From Trichothermofontia sichuanensis B231 (GTDB lineage: Bacteria > Cyanobacteriota > Cyanobacteriia > B231), in NCBI RefSeq assembly GCF_026240635.1, contig NZ_CP110848.1, positions 1,180,501-1,244,500 of the forward strand: a DNA stretch of 64,000 nt, written 5' to 3'. Positions within the stretch are counted from its first letter, which is position 1; every line of letters begins with the position of its first letter. Both the position numbers and the translations under genes were made by a program. Below, piece after piece: positions 16,601 through 25,194 of the stretch. The notes under the pieces are model-generated. The model made no database searches. It was not told the origin of the DNA and worked only from the letters and a program-made list of their open reading frames with translations.

Positions 16601-17773
16601 TTAATACTCTGGCACTGAGGGATCGATGTCGCGGCTCCAGGCGGTAATGCCACCCACCACGTTAGTCCCCTCAATCCCTGCCTCCCTGAGGATGGCAAGG
16701 GCCTTGGCGGAACGTGCTCCCATCTTGCAATGGACAATCAGGTGATGACCGTTGACCAGTTCCCGCACCTTATCGATACCCGGCCCCCTTTCAATCTCCG
16801 CCAGTGGGATCAACACAGCCCCAGGAATTCGGGCAATTTCATACTCGTGGGGATTGCGAACATCGATCAACACAAAGTCATCTTTGCCGCTATCGAGAAG
16901 TTGCTTGAGTTCCTGGACCGACATTTCAGCTAGGGTCGTTCTTTGCGCCGCTTCCTGAGCTTGAGCCTGGGGAATGCCACAAAATTGTTCGTAATCAATT
17001 AGCTTTTCGATTACGGGTCGTTCGGGGTTAGGCCGCAGTTTGAGTTCCCGGAATTTCATATTCAGGGCGTCGTAGAGCAGCAGACGACCGCTGAGGGTTG
17101 TGCCTTTACCCAGAATGATTTTGACCGTTTCCGTAGCCTGGATAACGCCAATGATCCCTGGCAGAATCCCCAACACGCCCCCTTCAGCACAGGAGGGGAC
17201 CATGCCCGGTGGTGGCGGTTCGGGATACAGGTCGCGATAGTTGGGACCCCCTTCGTAGTTAAAGACGGTGGCCTGCCCCTCAAACCGAAAGATGGAACCA
17301 TAAACGTTGGGCTTGTTGGTCAGCACACAGGCATCGTTGACCAGGTAACGGGTGGGAAAGTTGTCGGTACCGTCAACAATGACATCGTAGGGTTCAAACA
17401 GTTGCAGTGCATTTTCTGACGACAGCCGCAGGTTGTAGAGATCGACCTGACAGGCTGGGTTGATTTCATGAATGCGGGCCTTGGCCGATTCGATCTTAGG
17501 TTTGCCAACCCAGGAGGTGCCGTGGATTACTTGGCGTTGCAGGTTAGAGCGATCGACGACATCAAAGTCAACAATGCCAATACGCCCAATCCCGGCTGCT
17601 GCTAGATAGAGCAGCAGCGGGGAACCGAGACCCCCCGTGCCAATGCACAGGACACTTGCGGCTTTCAAGCGTTTTTGGCCCTCCAAGCCTACCTCCGGCA
17701 GGATCAGGTGGCGGGAGTAGCGTTCGTATTCTTCTTTCGTTAACTGGATCTCGTCCAGATTGGGATTCAACAT
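16601..17773 (-). CDS. moeB: MoeB/ThiF-type adenylyltransferase with C-terminal rhodanese domain
   Basis: The 390-residue E1-like enzyme activates the C-terminal glycine of MoaD/ThiS-type sulfur carriers by adenylation, and the rhodanese domain can provide sulfur. The ThiF domain (about residues 10-270) has GTGGLGSPLLLYLAAAGIG, DFDVVDRSNLQRQV and DGTDNFPTRYLVND. The rhodanese domain (about 285-388) has the active cysteine in VHCKMGARSAKAL. The zinc-binding CxxC pairs of E. coli MoeB are missing: the first position reads NYRDLYPEP, and only one Cys (QFCGIPQ) remains near the second. It is followed 3 nt later by cbiD. Confidence 0.93.
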   Translation of the reverse strand: MLNPNLDEIQLTKEEYERYSRHLILPEVGLEGQKRLKAASVLCIGTGGLGSPLLLYLAAAGIGRIGIVDFDVVDRSNLQRQVIHGTSWVGKPKIESAKARIHEINPACQVDLYNLRLSSENALQLFEPYDVIVDGTDNFPTRYLVNDACVLTNKPNVYGSIFRFEGQATVFNYEGGPNYRDLYPEPPPPGMVPSCAEGGVLGILPGIIGVIQATETVKIILGKGTTLSGRLLLYDALNMKFRELKLRPNPERPVIEKLIDYEQFCGIPQAQAQEAAQRTTLAEMSVQELKQLLDSGKDDFVLIDVRNPHEYEIARIPGAVLIPLAEIERGPGIDKVRELVNGHHLIVHCKMGARSAKALAILREAGIEGTNVVGGITAWSRDIDPSVPEY

Positions 17774-18041
17774 AATTCAGGTTTGGGGATTGACGATCGA
17801 GCGTGAGCGTGACAGGGGACAGAGGTGAGCCTGGGAATTGCGTCTGCCAACGAGACGATCTAAGACGATCTAAATTTTAGCCTGAGGATCTAGACTATCA
17901 GATCAGCAGCAGGTCTGATCGGGGCAAGGTCTGAGTTGGGGCGATTGTTTGTATCGCGGCTGAAAGGGGAGGCGGCGATCGCTGAATGCGCCCAATGGGA
18001 TAGGCGTCAGACTGACTAATTCCCCCCACTCAGGGCTAAGC

Positions 18042-19250
18042 TTAAGACTTCGGTAACTTGTATTGGCTCACGATCCGTTTGGCAAATTCGGGGACGTGGG
18101 CCATGAGTTTTTCGGGATAGTTGCGTTTAACGTAGAGGTAATTGCGAGTGAAGTGAGAGTCGATCGAAAAGCGGGCGTACTCTAACCCCCGTGGCCCAAT
18201 TTTGTCGATGACTACGCCCATTAACTTGGCTGCCCACATGGGTAAGGTTACTCCCTTATCGTAGGCAGGAATACTTTGTTGCACGGCTTGACGACGATCG
18301 CCTTGGGAGAAAACGGGCTGGACTTCCAGTTGGTCTTGGACGAGATCAAGCATTTCCTGACCGCGTTCATTGCGCACTACGATCCATTGCCAGCCAAAGG
18401 GCGCACCCATGTATCCCACGACTAGATCGGCCAAACCATTGACATAGTCAAAGCAACTCATACAGGAAGGCGCAAACACATCCTTAAGTTCCCTGGTATT
18501 CAACCCAAAGAACGGTACCGTTTCGGTAGAACCATCTTCATGCTTGAAATGGACGCGAAAATCCTGCATGAATTCGTAGTAAACAACCGTTTCGGGCGAG
18601 CGGCTGGTGGTCTCTAAAAATTTCTGCAACCCGGCACGAGTTACATTATCCACACAGGGCGTTCCCAACACGTAGAGCTTTTCCAAGCCTAATTGTTGTT
18701 CAACGGTGCGAAGCGCTTGGATTTGACACCCAACGCCAATCACTAGTAGGCGTTTCATCCTCGACTGTTGTACCTGTTCAAGGACCGATAAATTGGGTGA
18801 GAGCGTGGGTTTATTCACCCGGGCGGCCAGGATTTCTTCGCGGGTACGGGCGATGATGGGTTTGGGTTGGAAGCGATCGTGCTCACTGCTCTGAACACAG
18901 ACGACCCCTTCGACTAGGCCCTTTTCCAGCATTGCGATCGCCGTACTGCTGACGATTCCCGTCCACTGGGCACCCGGAATCGGCTCCCGTTTACGGGCGG
19001 CCATCATGCGTTGATATACCCCGAAGTAGCAGTCATCGGCATTGTCGAGATCGCGGCTGCGACCGTGGGTTTGGGTTTCCAGATCAGGAAACTGCTGATT
19101 CAGGAAGGCGCAGGCCGCTTTGACGTAATGAATGTAGTAGGTGTCGCAGAGGCCACACTCGCTACACAGTTCCTTCGCCGGACGCCGACTGCCAGGTTTG
19201 AGTGCCCTGGCTTTGAGGTGTTTGGGCGGTTCAGGAGTAATCGCAGTCAT
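18042..19250 (-). CDS. bciB: Ferredoxin-type 3,8-divinyl chlorophyllide 8-vinyl reductase (BciB/slr1923 type)
   Basis: The 402-residue protein belongs to the coenzyme F420 hydrogenase/dehydrogenase beta-subunit family. In cyanobacteria this branch reduces the 8-vinyl group of divinyl chlorophyllide a, using ferredoxin-derived electrons through FAD and [4Fe-4S] clusters. Cysteine motifs are CSECGLCDTYY near residue 29 and FAPSCMSCFDYVNGLADLVVGYMG near residue 265; GVGCQIQALR and GTPCVDNVTR are also typical. The plant relative is 7-hydroxymethyl chlorophyll a reductase, but cyanobacterial members of this length are the vinyl reductases. The gene is transcribed divergently from the 19529 gene and separated from moeB by 268 nt with no gene. 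Confidence 0.9.
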   Translation of the reverse strand: MTAITPEPPKHLKARALKPGSRRPAKELCSECGLCDTYYIHYVKAACAFLNQQFPDLETQTHGRSRDLDNADDCYFGVYQRMMAARKREPIPGAQWTGIVSSTAIAMLEKGLVEGVVCVQSSEHDRFQPKPIIARTREEILAARVNKPTLSPNLSVLEQVQQSRMKRLLVIGVGCQIQALRTVEQQLGLEKLYVLGTPCVDNVTRAGLQKFLETTSRSPETVVYYEFMQDFRVHFKHEDGSTETVPFFGLNTRELKDVFAPSCMSCFDYVNGLADLVVGYMGAPFGWQWIVVRNERGQEMLDLVQDQLEVQPVFSQGDRRQAVQQSIPAYDKGVTLPMWAAKLMGVVIDKIGPRGLEYARFSIDSHFTRNYLYVKRNYPEKLMAHVPEFAKRIVSQYKLPKS

Positions 19251-19486
19251 CAGTAACCGAGGTTTGGCGATCGTTCACTTTCCCCAAGATACCGCATTGC
19301 GCGTGAGGACTTAGCTGACTGAGCATTGGGCCTGAGTTTGAAGTTCCGGTGTAGGGGGCGGTTGAATACCTGCTCTCCCAATCCCGCGCCGGCTGGGCCA
19401 ATGTAGCCACCAGCAATGCCAGCGATCGCCCAATTTCTGCTCCATACGTTACCCTGTAGGGCAATCGGAGCCGGGACCCCGGTCAC

Positions 19487-19507
19487 CGGCGAGAACGGCA
19501 CTCGCCG
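19487..19507. other. Short perfect hairpin upstream of the 19529 gene
   Basis: CGGCGAG at 19487-19493 and CTCGCCG at 19501-19507 form a 7-bp stem with a 7-nt loop in the divergent bciB/19529 spacer, just upstream of the 19529 start. Its function is unknown. Confidence 0.3.
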
Positions 19508-19528
19508 TCATAAGGGGGGTGAGCAGAG

Positions 19529-20353
19529 ATGAACCAGTCCATGACCCGTTTGCCCAGGGTCTCTACCAGCACAGCGGTGCGCACCGCCAACCGAGCCTTG
19601 CAATCCTCAACCGCCCCTTCCCGTGGGCGGCTCTCCCCCGTTCGTGCCGCGTCTCCCTCAGCAAATCGTTTGGTGCTGCCTAAGGCGCATCGCTCCCTGT
19701 TATCCCTACTGACCCAACTACGGACCCACTATGCCCAGCAGGGGATTCACCTGCGCACCCAACATTTGGTTCCCCATCGCCTGCAACTGGAGTTACACAG
19801 TCAGGCAGGCTTTTCGCCCCTGACAGCCCCAGCGATCGGGCAACATTTGGCGCAAACGTTGCAACAGCAACGGGCCACCCTCCTAGCGAACCAAATTCGC
19901 CAGATCGACCTTCTCTTGACCGTTTCCACTGCCTCCCAGCAGGAGCCTCACCCCCAACGCCAACGCCTCTGGCAAACCACGATCACCCTGATCCCCCCAA
20001 CAACGCTTTCCCCTGTGCGCCACCGCTCCCCCGGAAAACTGCCACCCATCTTGCCTTCCGACTCAGCCCCACCCATCGTCAAGCTCGGTAGATGGGTTGG
20101 GTTGGGTTGTCTCAATTTTTTACAAAGTAACGCCTTGCTGCTGACCTTCCTCCTCTCTGGCTGGCTGTACGCCGCGATCGCCCTCAAGCCCGCTCCCCAG
20201 ACCACGCCCCCGCCCCCCCAGGACACCCAACCCATCGCCCAACCTGCTAGCATTCCCGTTCCAGATAGCGTCCCGTCTCTCCCAGAAAATCGTCCAACCC
20301 CCACTCCCCTTGAGGTTGCCGTCAAACCGAATCCCTTGACCTTTGCTGTTTAG
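19529..20353 (+). CDS. Hypothetical single-pass membrane protein with Pro-rich tail
   Basis: The 274-residue protein is of unrecognised family. It has a basic, Ser/Thr/Arg-rich N-terminus (residues 1-50), a possibly folded segment (about 55-150: SLLSLLTQLRTHYAQQGIHL, LQLELHSQAG, QIDLLLTVS), one hydrophobic helix (about 200-218, NALLLTFLLSGWLYAAIAL) and a Pro/Thr-rich C-terminal tail that would be outside the cytoplasm if the basic side stays in. GC-rich coding bias matches neighbouring genes, which supports it being real. It could be a cell-envelope or motility accessory factor, but nothing in the sequence decides this. Confidence 0.6.
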   Translation: MNQSMTRLPRVSTSTAVRTANRALQSSTAPSRGRLSPVRAASPSANRLVLPKAHRSLLSLLTQLRTHYAQQGIHLRTQHLVPHRLQLELHSQAGFSPLTAPAIGQHLAQTLQQQRATLLANQIRQIDLLLTVSTASQQEPHPQRQRLWQTTITLIPPTTLSPVRHRSPGKLPPILPSDSAPPIVKLGRWVGLGCLNFLQSNALLLTFLLSGWLYAAIALKPAPQTTPPPPQDTQPIAQPASIPVPDSVPSLPENRPTPTPLEVAVKPNPLTFAV

Positions 20354-20457
20354 GAAAACCCTTCCCAACTTCACAAGGCCATTTGCCCCAACCTCTCCAC
20401 CGAAAAATCGCGCAGCATCCCCAAAAACCTAGGATACAACCTGGGTGCATGTCACTT

Positions 20458-20565
20458 CTGCGGCCCTCACCCTAGATCCCTCTCCCAGAGCGGGAGAGGG
20501 ACTTGCAAGTCAGGATCCCCTTCTCCCAAGTGAGGAGAAGGGGTTGGGGGATGAGGACCGCATCT
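20458..20565 (+). repeat. Family B element, core fragment B3
   Basis: It contains CGGCCCTCACCCTAGATCCC, the CCCTCTCCC-agagc-GGGAGAGGG hairpin and CCCCTTCTCCC-aagtga-GGAGAAGGGG, ending GGGGGATGAGGACCGC. Both terminal repeats are gone. Confidence 0.7.
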
Positions 20566-20642
20566 TGCCCAACTGAGATGCTCCCGTACAACCTTCTCTT
20601 TCCCCTATTCTCTATTCTCTTTCCTCACCAAATGTATTGCAC

Positions 20643-21476
20643 TTAAATCACATCCGCAAAAGTCCGTTCCACCTTCCGGAAAAACCACAGACTGCTGATG
20701 AGCAAGACCCCCACCAGCGCCAGAGATAGCAAGAAACCGGGCAAATACAGGGTTGAAGTCCCGCCTAAAATCGCCCAGCGGAAACCATCAATCACCCCCA
20801 CCATTGGATTGAGGGAATAGAGCAAACGCCACTGCTCCGGCACAATGCTACTGCTAAAGCCTACGGGGGAAATATACAGACCAAATTGGACTAAAAACGG
20901 CACCACATAGCGAAAATCACGATATTTCACGTTAAGTGCTGCTAACCACAGTCCCCCACCGATCGCCGCCGCAAAGGCAATCATAATAAAAAAGGGTAGG
21001 GTGAGGATGCGCCAACTGGGCACAAAGTTATACCAGGCCATCAGGCCCAACAGAATCAGGCCCGAAATCAGGAAATCCACAAAACTCACGATCACGGCAC
21101 TGGCAGGAATCACCAAACGCGGGAAATAGACTTTAGAAATCAGGTTGGCATTAACAATCAGGCTATTACTCGACTCCGAGAGGGCACTAGCAAAAAACTG
21201 CCACGGCAACATGGCGGCAAAAACTAAAATTGGATACGGCACCCCCTCAGAGGGTAACCGGGCTAACTTACCAAAGACGATCGTAAACACCACCATTGTT
21301 AAAAAAGGGCGAATCAATGCCCAGGCCACCCCGATCGCCGTTTGCTTATAGCGCACCAGAATATCGCGCCAAGCCAAAAAGTAAAACAACTCTCGGTAAC
21401 GCCAGAGATCTCGCCAATATTGGCGCTCTGTCCGTCCGGCTTCGATAATTAGCTCAGTTTCTGCTGGTTGAGCCAT
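20643..21476 (-). CDS. ABC-2 type polysaccharide export permease (Wzm/KpsM-like)
   Basis: The 277-residue inner-membrane permease has about six transmembrane helices and the ABC-2 signature: YWRDLWRYRELFYFLAWRDILVRYKQTAIGVAW, the PFLTMVVFTIVFGKLARLPSEGVPYPILVFAAMLPW segment and NPMVGVIDGFRWAILGG. Such permeases export lipid-linked O-antigen or capsular glycans together with a Wzt/KpsT ATPase. No such ATPase gene lies next to it in this window, so it must pair with one encoded elsewhere. It is downstream of wzc (139 nt) and in the same direction, giving the order GT4-wza-wzc-wzm. Confidence 0.9.
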   Translation of the reverse strand: MAQPAETELIIEAGRTERQYWRDLWRYRELFYFLAWRDILVRYKQTAIGVAWALIRPFLTMVVFTIVFGKLARLPSEGVPYPILVFAAMLPWQFFASALSESSNSLIVNANLISKVYFPRLVIPASAVIVSFVDFLISGLILLGLMAWYNFVPSWRILTLPFFIMIAFAAAIGGGLWLAALNVKYRDFRYVVPFLVQFGLYISPVGFSSSIVPEQWRLLYSLNPMVGVIDGFRWAILGGTSTLYLPGFLLSLALVGVLLISSLWFFRKVERTFADVI

Positions 21477-21615
21477 CTTTGCAAGTTTTAAATTTGAAAA
21501 TTTGAGATTTATGGATTGAGGGGTAGGGAGGGAACGAGAAATAGGTTGTCCGATGGGAGGCGTCAGTCACCTACTCAGTGCATCGTTGAAGGACTTTGAC
21601 CGGGTTGAGCGCCGA

Positions 21616-23847
21616 CTATCCTTCCTCTACCGTTGAGACGGGTACCTTCGGCTTGGGTGCATCCTGATGGTAGTACCGATAATAATAACCATTGTAGGAA
21701 TAGCCCGTCACGATCCGCTGTACCCCATTGGCAATCACGCCTAAAAGGGGAATCTGGGCCGTTTGTAGGTAATCCACCACCCGCTTCACTGCTGATCGCT
21801 TGGTTTTGCCCAATCCCACCACCAGGGCTACCCCGCCGGTCGCAGGGGCTAATAACTGGGCGTCGGAAAATCCTAAGAGGGGCGGGGTATCGTAGATAAT
21901 AATGTCAAACTGGGTTTCTAGTTCTCCCATGATTGCCCGCATCCGGTGAGAAGCCAGCAGCCGCGAGGGGTCATGGGGGGAAGGGCCGGCCGTTAGGATA
22001 AAGAAGTTATCCTCGCGAGGCGCCATTTGAATCAGATCTGCTGGGGCACGATCGCCCAACAAGAGCGTACTCAAGCCTTCCTGATTCGATAATCCTAACG
22101 CCCGATGCAGTTGGGGACGCCGCAAGTCCGCATCCACGAGTAAGACCCGTTTCCCCATCGCTGCTGCCGCATGGCTCAGGTTTAGCGCGATCGTCGATTT
22201 CCCCTCAGCCGGTGCTGCGGAACTGATCACCAACGATCGCATCGGGGTCAAATTATTCAATAACCGTAGAACGGTCCATAAAGACCGGAAAGCTTCCATA
22301 AACGGAACCCCCTTATAGTCCCGATAGCGCCGGGAGACTTCGTCCGACGCAGGTTCCGGCGAGGGCCAGTCTTCGGGGAGAATGACCTGACGCATGCCCC
22401 CTAGGCGGCTGGTATAGGGAATCACGCCCAACAGGGGGGCCTGGGTCAGTTCCTTCACCTCCTCGACGCTTTGCAAAGACTCATCCAATTTCTCTGCCAG
22501 AAAAACGGCAGCACTGCCCGCCAGGAGACCCGCAATCACCCCCAGCAAGAGTTGCCGGGGAATATTCGGTTCAATGGGACGGCTGGGAACTTCCGCGATC
22601 GACAGCAACTGCCAGGGGATTTCCTGCTGCGCCGCATCCAGAAGGAGCCGTTCACGGGCCTCCAGGAGTCGGGTTAAGCCCCCCGTTGCCAGGGTCAACT
22701 CTCGCTCTAGATCAGCACTCAGCCGTGACAGGGCGGGCAGTTGGGCCAATTGTTGCCGGAGCTGCGACTCCACCTGGGCCAGGGTTTGTTGTTGCGCCTG
22801 CAAGGCCTGGAGATCGCTGCTCGTGGTGGCCAGAGTCCCACTGAGGGCACGTTCCGCTTCCTGCCGCAGCAAGGGCAGTAGATTCTCGCGCTGTCGCTGG
22901 AGGGTTAGCAGGGCAGGGCTGTCGGGTTGCGATCGGGCTAACTCCTGGGCAATCTGAGCATCTACTTGCCGGACTTGCTCAACCAGGGATTGGTACAAGG
23001 CATCCTGCCGCAAGACTGCCGTCGCCCCTGCCTTATTATTGATCGTGTTAAGACGCTGCTGGGTCCCCTGCAATTGCAGCAAGGTATTGAGGCGTTGGCT
23101 TTCTAGGGCACTCAGTTGGCTTTCGAGTTCCTGGGCCTTCGTATCCAAACTGGTAAAACTGTAGCGTTGTCGGAGATCTTGCAAGGTGGCTTGCAGGCGA
23201 TTGACACGCGCTTGCATCAGGGGAATCTGCTCCTCGACAAACTGAATCCCCTGGCTGAGGGAAGTCCGTCGAGTTTGCAGGCTATAATCCAAATACCCCT
23301 GGGCTAACTGATCCAGGACAAATTTAATTTGGGTCGCATCAGGGCCGCGAAAGCGAACTTCTAGAATCTTGGTATTTTGCAACCTGGTAACACTTAGGCC
23401 CTTGATCAGGGTGTCGTAAGTTAAATTTGGGTAGCGGGTCTGCAGACGGGTCAAAATCGGGTCCAGGATTTCCGGACTGAGGAGAACCTGAATTTGGGTG
23501 TCGTAATCCAGGCGATCGCCCCGCCAAGCCGACGTGTCCCCTGTCTGGCCCAAGAGTTGGGGGAGTTGTGGCTCATTGGCCACCGACTCAACCAAGATTT
23601 GGAAACGTCCTTGGTACACGGGTACTATTTGGGTGGCCCGCCACCAGATCAGGGAACTGACGAGGGCCGCCACCCCCAAGAAGATCGGCCAGCGACGGCG
23701 CAGGGCGTGCAGCAGGTTCCTCAAATCAGCTTCTTGGGGGGGTTGGGGTTGGGGTCGCCAGGGGACCGGGAGGACCGGGGGAACCCTGTTGGCGACGGGG
23801 GCATCGCCAGACACTGGCACCGGCGGAAATTGGGGGGGCGCATGCAT
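21616..23847 (-). CDS. Wzc-like polysaccharide co-polymerase and tyrosine autokinase
   Basis: The 743-residue protein combines a Wzz chain-length domain with a BY-kinase. Order: a Pro-rich cytoplasmic lead (about 1-35), TM1 (PIFLGVAALVSSLIWW), a periplasmic coiled-coil region (about 80-440), TM2 (PRQLLLGVIAGLLAGSAAVFLAE), then the kinase with Walker A APAEGKSTIAL, Walker A' VLLVDADLRRPQLH and Walker B IIIYDTPP, and a Tyr-rich tail (SYNGYYYRYYHQ) for autophosphorylation. It controls the length and export of exopolysaccharide with Wza, whose gene lies 28 nt upstream. ATG 23847 has GGAGAG 8 nt upstream and is preferred over TTG 23865. Confidence 0.93.
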   Translation of the reverse strand: MHAPPQFPPVPVSGDAPVANRVPPVLPVPWRPQPQPPQEADLRNLLHALRRRWPIFLGVAALVSSLIWWRATQIVPVYQGRFQILVESVANEPQLPQLLGQTGDTSAWRGDRLDYDTQIQVLLSPEILDPILTRLQTRYPNLTYDTLIKGLSVTRLQNTKILEVRFRGPDATQIKFVLDQLAQGYLDYSLQTRRTSLSQGIQFVEEQIPLMQARVNRLQATLQDLRQRYSFTSLDTKAQELESQLSALESQRLNTLLQLQGTQQRLNTINNKAGATAVLRQDALYQSLVEQVRQVDAQIAQELARSQPDSPALLTLQRQRENLLPLLRQEAERALSGTLATTSSDLQALQAQQQTLAQVESQLRQQLAQLPALSRLSADLERELTLATGGLTRLLEARERLLLDAAQQEIPWQLLSIAEVPSRPIEPNIPRQLLLGVIAGLLAGSAAVFLAEKLDESLQSVEEVKELTQAPLLGVIPYTSRLGGMRQVILPEDWPSPEPASDEVSRRYRDYKGVPFMEAFRSLWTVLRLLNNLTPMRSLVISSAAPAEGKSTIALNLSHAAAAMGKRVLLVDADLRRPQLHRALGLSNQEGLSTLLLGDRAPADLIQMAPREDNFFILTAGPSPHDPSRLLASHRMRAIMGELETQFDIIIYDTPPLLGFSDAQLLAPATGGVALVVGLGKTKRSAVKRVVDYLQTAQIPLLGVIANGVQRIVTGYSYNGYYYRYYHQDAPKPKVPVSTVEEG

Positions 23848-23875
23848 ACCGCAAACTCTCCACAAGAATAGACAA

Positions 23876-25102
23876 CTAGAAAAACCGAAGCAGGTTATTG
23901 AGAAGTAGAAACAGCGGGGCCGTTACTTGGGTGATGGTGTCGGTGGTGCGGGTAAAGCTAGAGCGATCGACAATAATCACGTCGTTGGGTTGCACGATCG
24001 GGTTCGTAGCTTCATTGATATCGGCAGCCAGATCAACAGGAACGGTCCGCCGCGCGATCGTGCCATTAGGTTGCAGGCGAATGAGTTCCACCGTTTGGCG
24101 ATTAGCACGGGTACTATGAAACCCGCCGGCGGCCAAGAGAGCCTGGTTTAAGGACGTATTCGGGAGCACTTCCAATACCCCCGGTTTGACTACCTCACCC
24201 ACAACGTTGACGCGAATGGTTTGGGGAGCAAAACTGGCCGTTGCCACTTGGCTCAGTTGGGCGGGCGATAGGCTGGGGGCCGTGGGAACCCGAATCATAT
24301 CCCCATCCCGCAGGCTAATATCCTGGTTCAGGTTACTGCTTTGCAGCAACTCCCAGAGATTGACCGAAATCACCTGCTCCAAATCATTCAGGAGGGGACG
24401 CCGCACCTCAATTTGACGCAGATCAGCCCGTTGGGTAATCCCGCCAGATTGCTGAATCAATTCCGTGATCGTCACCAGCGGGACACCGCCCCCCGCCGCT
24501 GCTTCAAATTTATAGGTGCCGGGACGGTTCACTTCGCCACTAATGGCTACCCGCAGGGGCCGCGCCTGCTCCAGGACAATTGTGGTCAACGGCTGACGAA
24601 AGAACCGGCTATATTTAGCCGTGACGATATCTCCCAGGGCTTGCAGCGTCAGGCCGGTCACTGGTATCTGGCCAATGCGTGGCAGGTTGAGGGTGCCATC
24701 GGGCAAAATCAAATAACTTTTGCTGTACTCGGGCACGTTGAAAATATCGACAAATACGCGATCGCCCGGACCCAGGGTATAGTCTTCCGCCCCCTGAGGT
24801 AACCTTTGGGTCTCTCCCGGGAGAACTGGGGGGACTGCCGGAGCCGCAGGGGATGGCGAAACTGCCGCCGGTTGTGGCTCGGCAGTCCTTGCCGTTACCG
24901 TTGGGGCGGTAGGTAATAGGTCGTCCACAAACGATCGGGCCTGCGCCAGACGGATAGGTTCCGGGGTCACGGCAGCAGGGGCAGAGGCAACTAAGCTGGG
25001 AACTGCCATCAACCGGGGCGAGGCACTAACCCACAGCAGACAGGTCAAGGTAAAAACGGTGCAGGAGGGAGACTTCCGGGTGTTAGACCAATCCATGCTC
25101 AT
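23876..25102 (-). CDS. Polysaccharide export outer-membrane protein (Wza-like, SLBB)
   Basis: The 408-residue exported protein begins with a signal-like segment (SCTVFTLTCLLWVSASPRLMA) and a Pro/Ala-rich linker to about residue 105. The Poly_export domain (YTLGPGDRVFVDIFNVPEYSKSYLILPDGTLNLPRIGQIPVTG) and two SLBB-type repeats (LRVAISGEVNRPGTYKF and IRVNVVGEVVKPGVLEVLP) follow. It would form the periplasm-to-surface channel for exopolysaccharide and contact the Wzc-like protein encoded next. No lipoprotein Cys box is evident. It precedes wzc by 28 nt. Confidence 0.92.
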   Translation of the reverse strand: MSMDWSNTRKSPSCTVFTLTCLLWVSASPRLMAVPSLVASAPAAVTPEPIRLAQARSFVDDLLPTAPTVTARTAEPQPAAVSPSPAAPAVPPVLPGETQRLPQGAEDYTLGPGDRVFVDIFNVPEYSKSYLILPDGTLNLPRIGQIPVTGLTLQALGDIVTAKYSRFFRQPLTTIVLEQARPLRVAISGEVNRPGTYKFEAAAGGGVPLVTITELIQQSGGITQRADLRQIEVRRPLLNDLEQVISVNLWELLQSSNLNQDISLRDGDMIRVPTAPSLSPAQLSQVATASFAPQTIRVNVVGEVVKPGVLEVLPNTSLNQALLAAGGFHSTRANRQTVELIRLQPNGTIARRTVPVDLAADINEATNPIVQPNDVIIVDRSSFTRTTDTITQVTAPLFLLLNNLLRFF

Positions 25103-25194
25103 AACGGGCTACCTAACAGCGTGAGCAAAACCGTGCAATCGCAGCAAGTAAATACGGGGCATACAAACAGGGCAAAGCAATAGCCCACCCCTAT

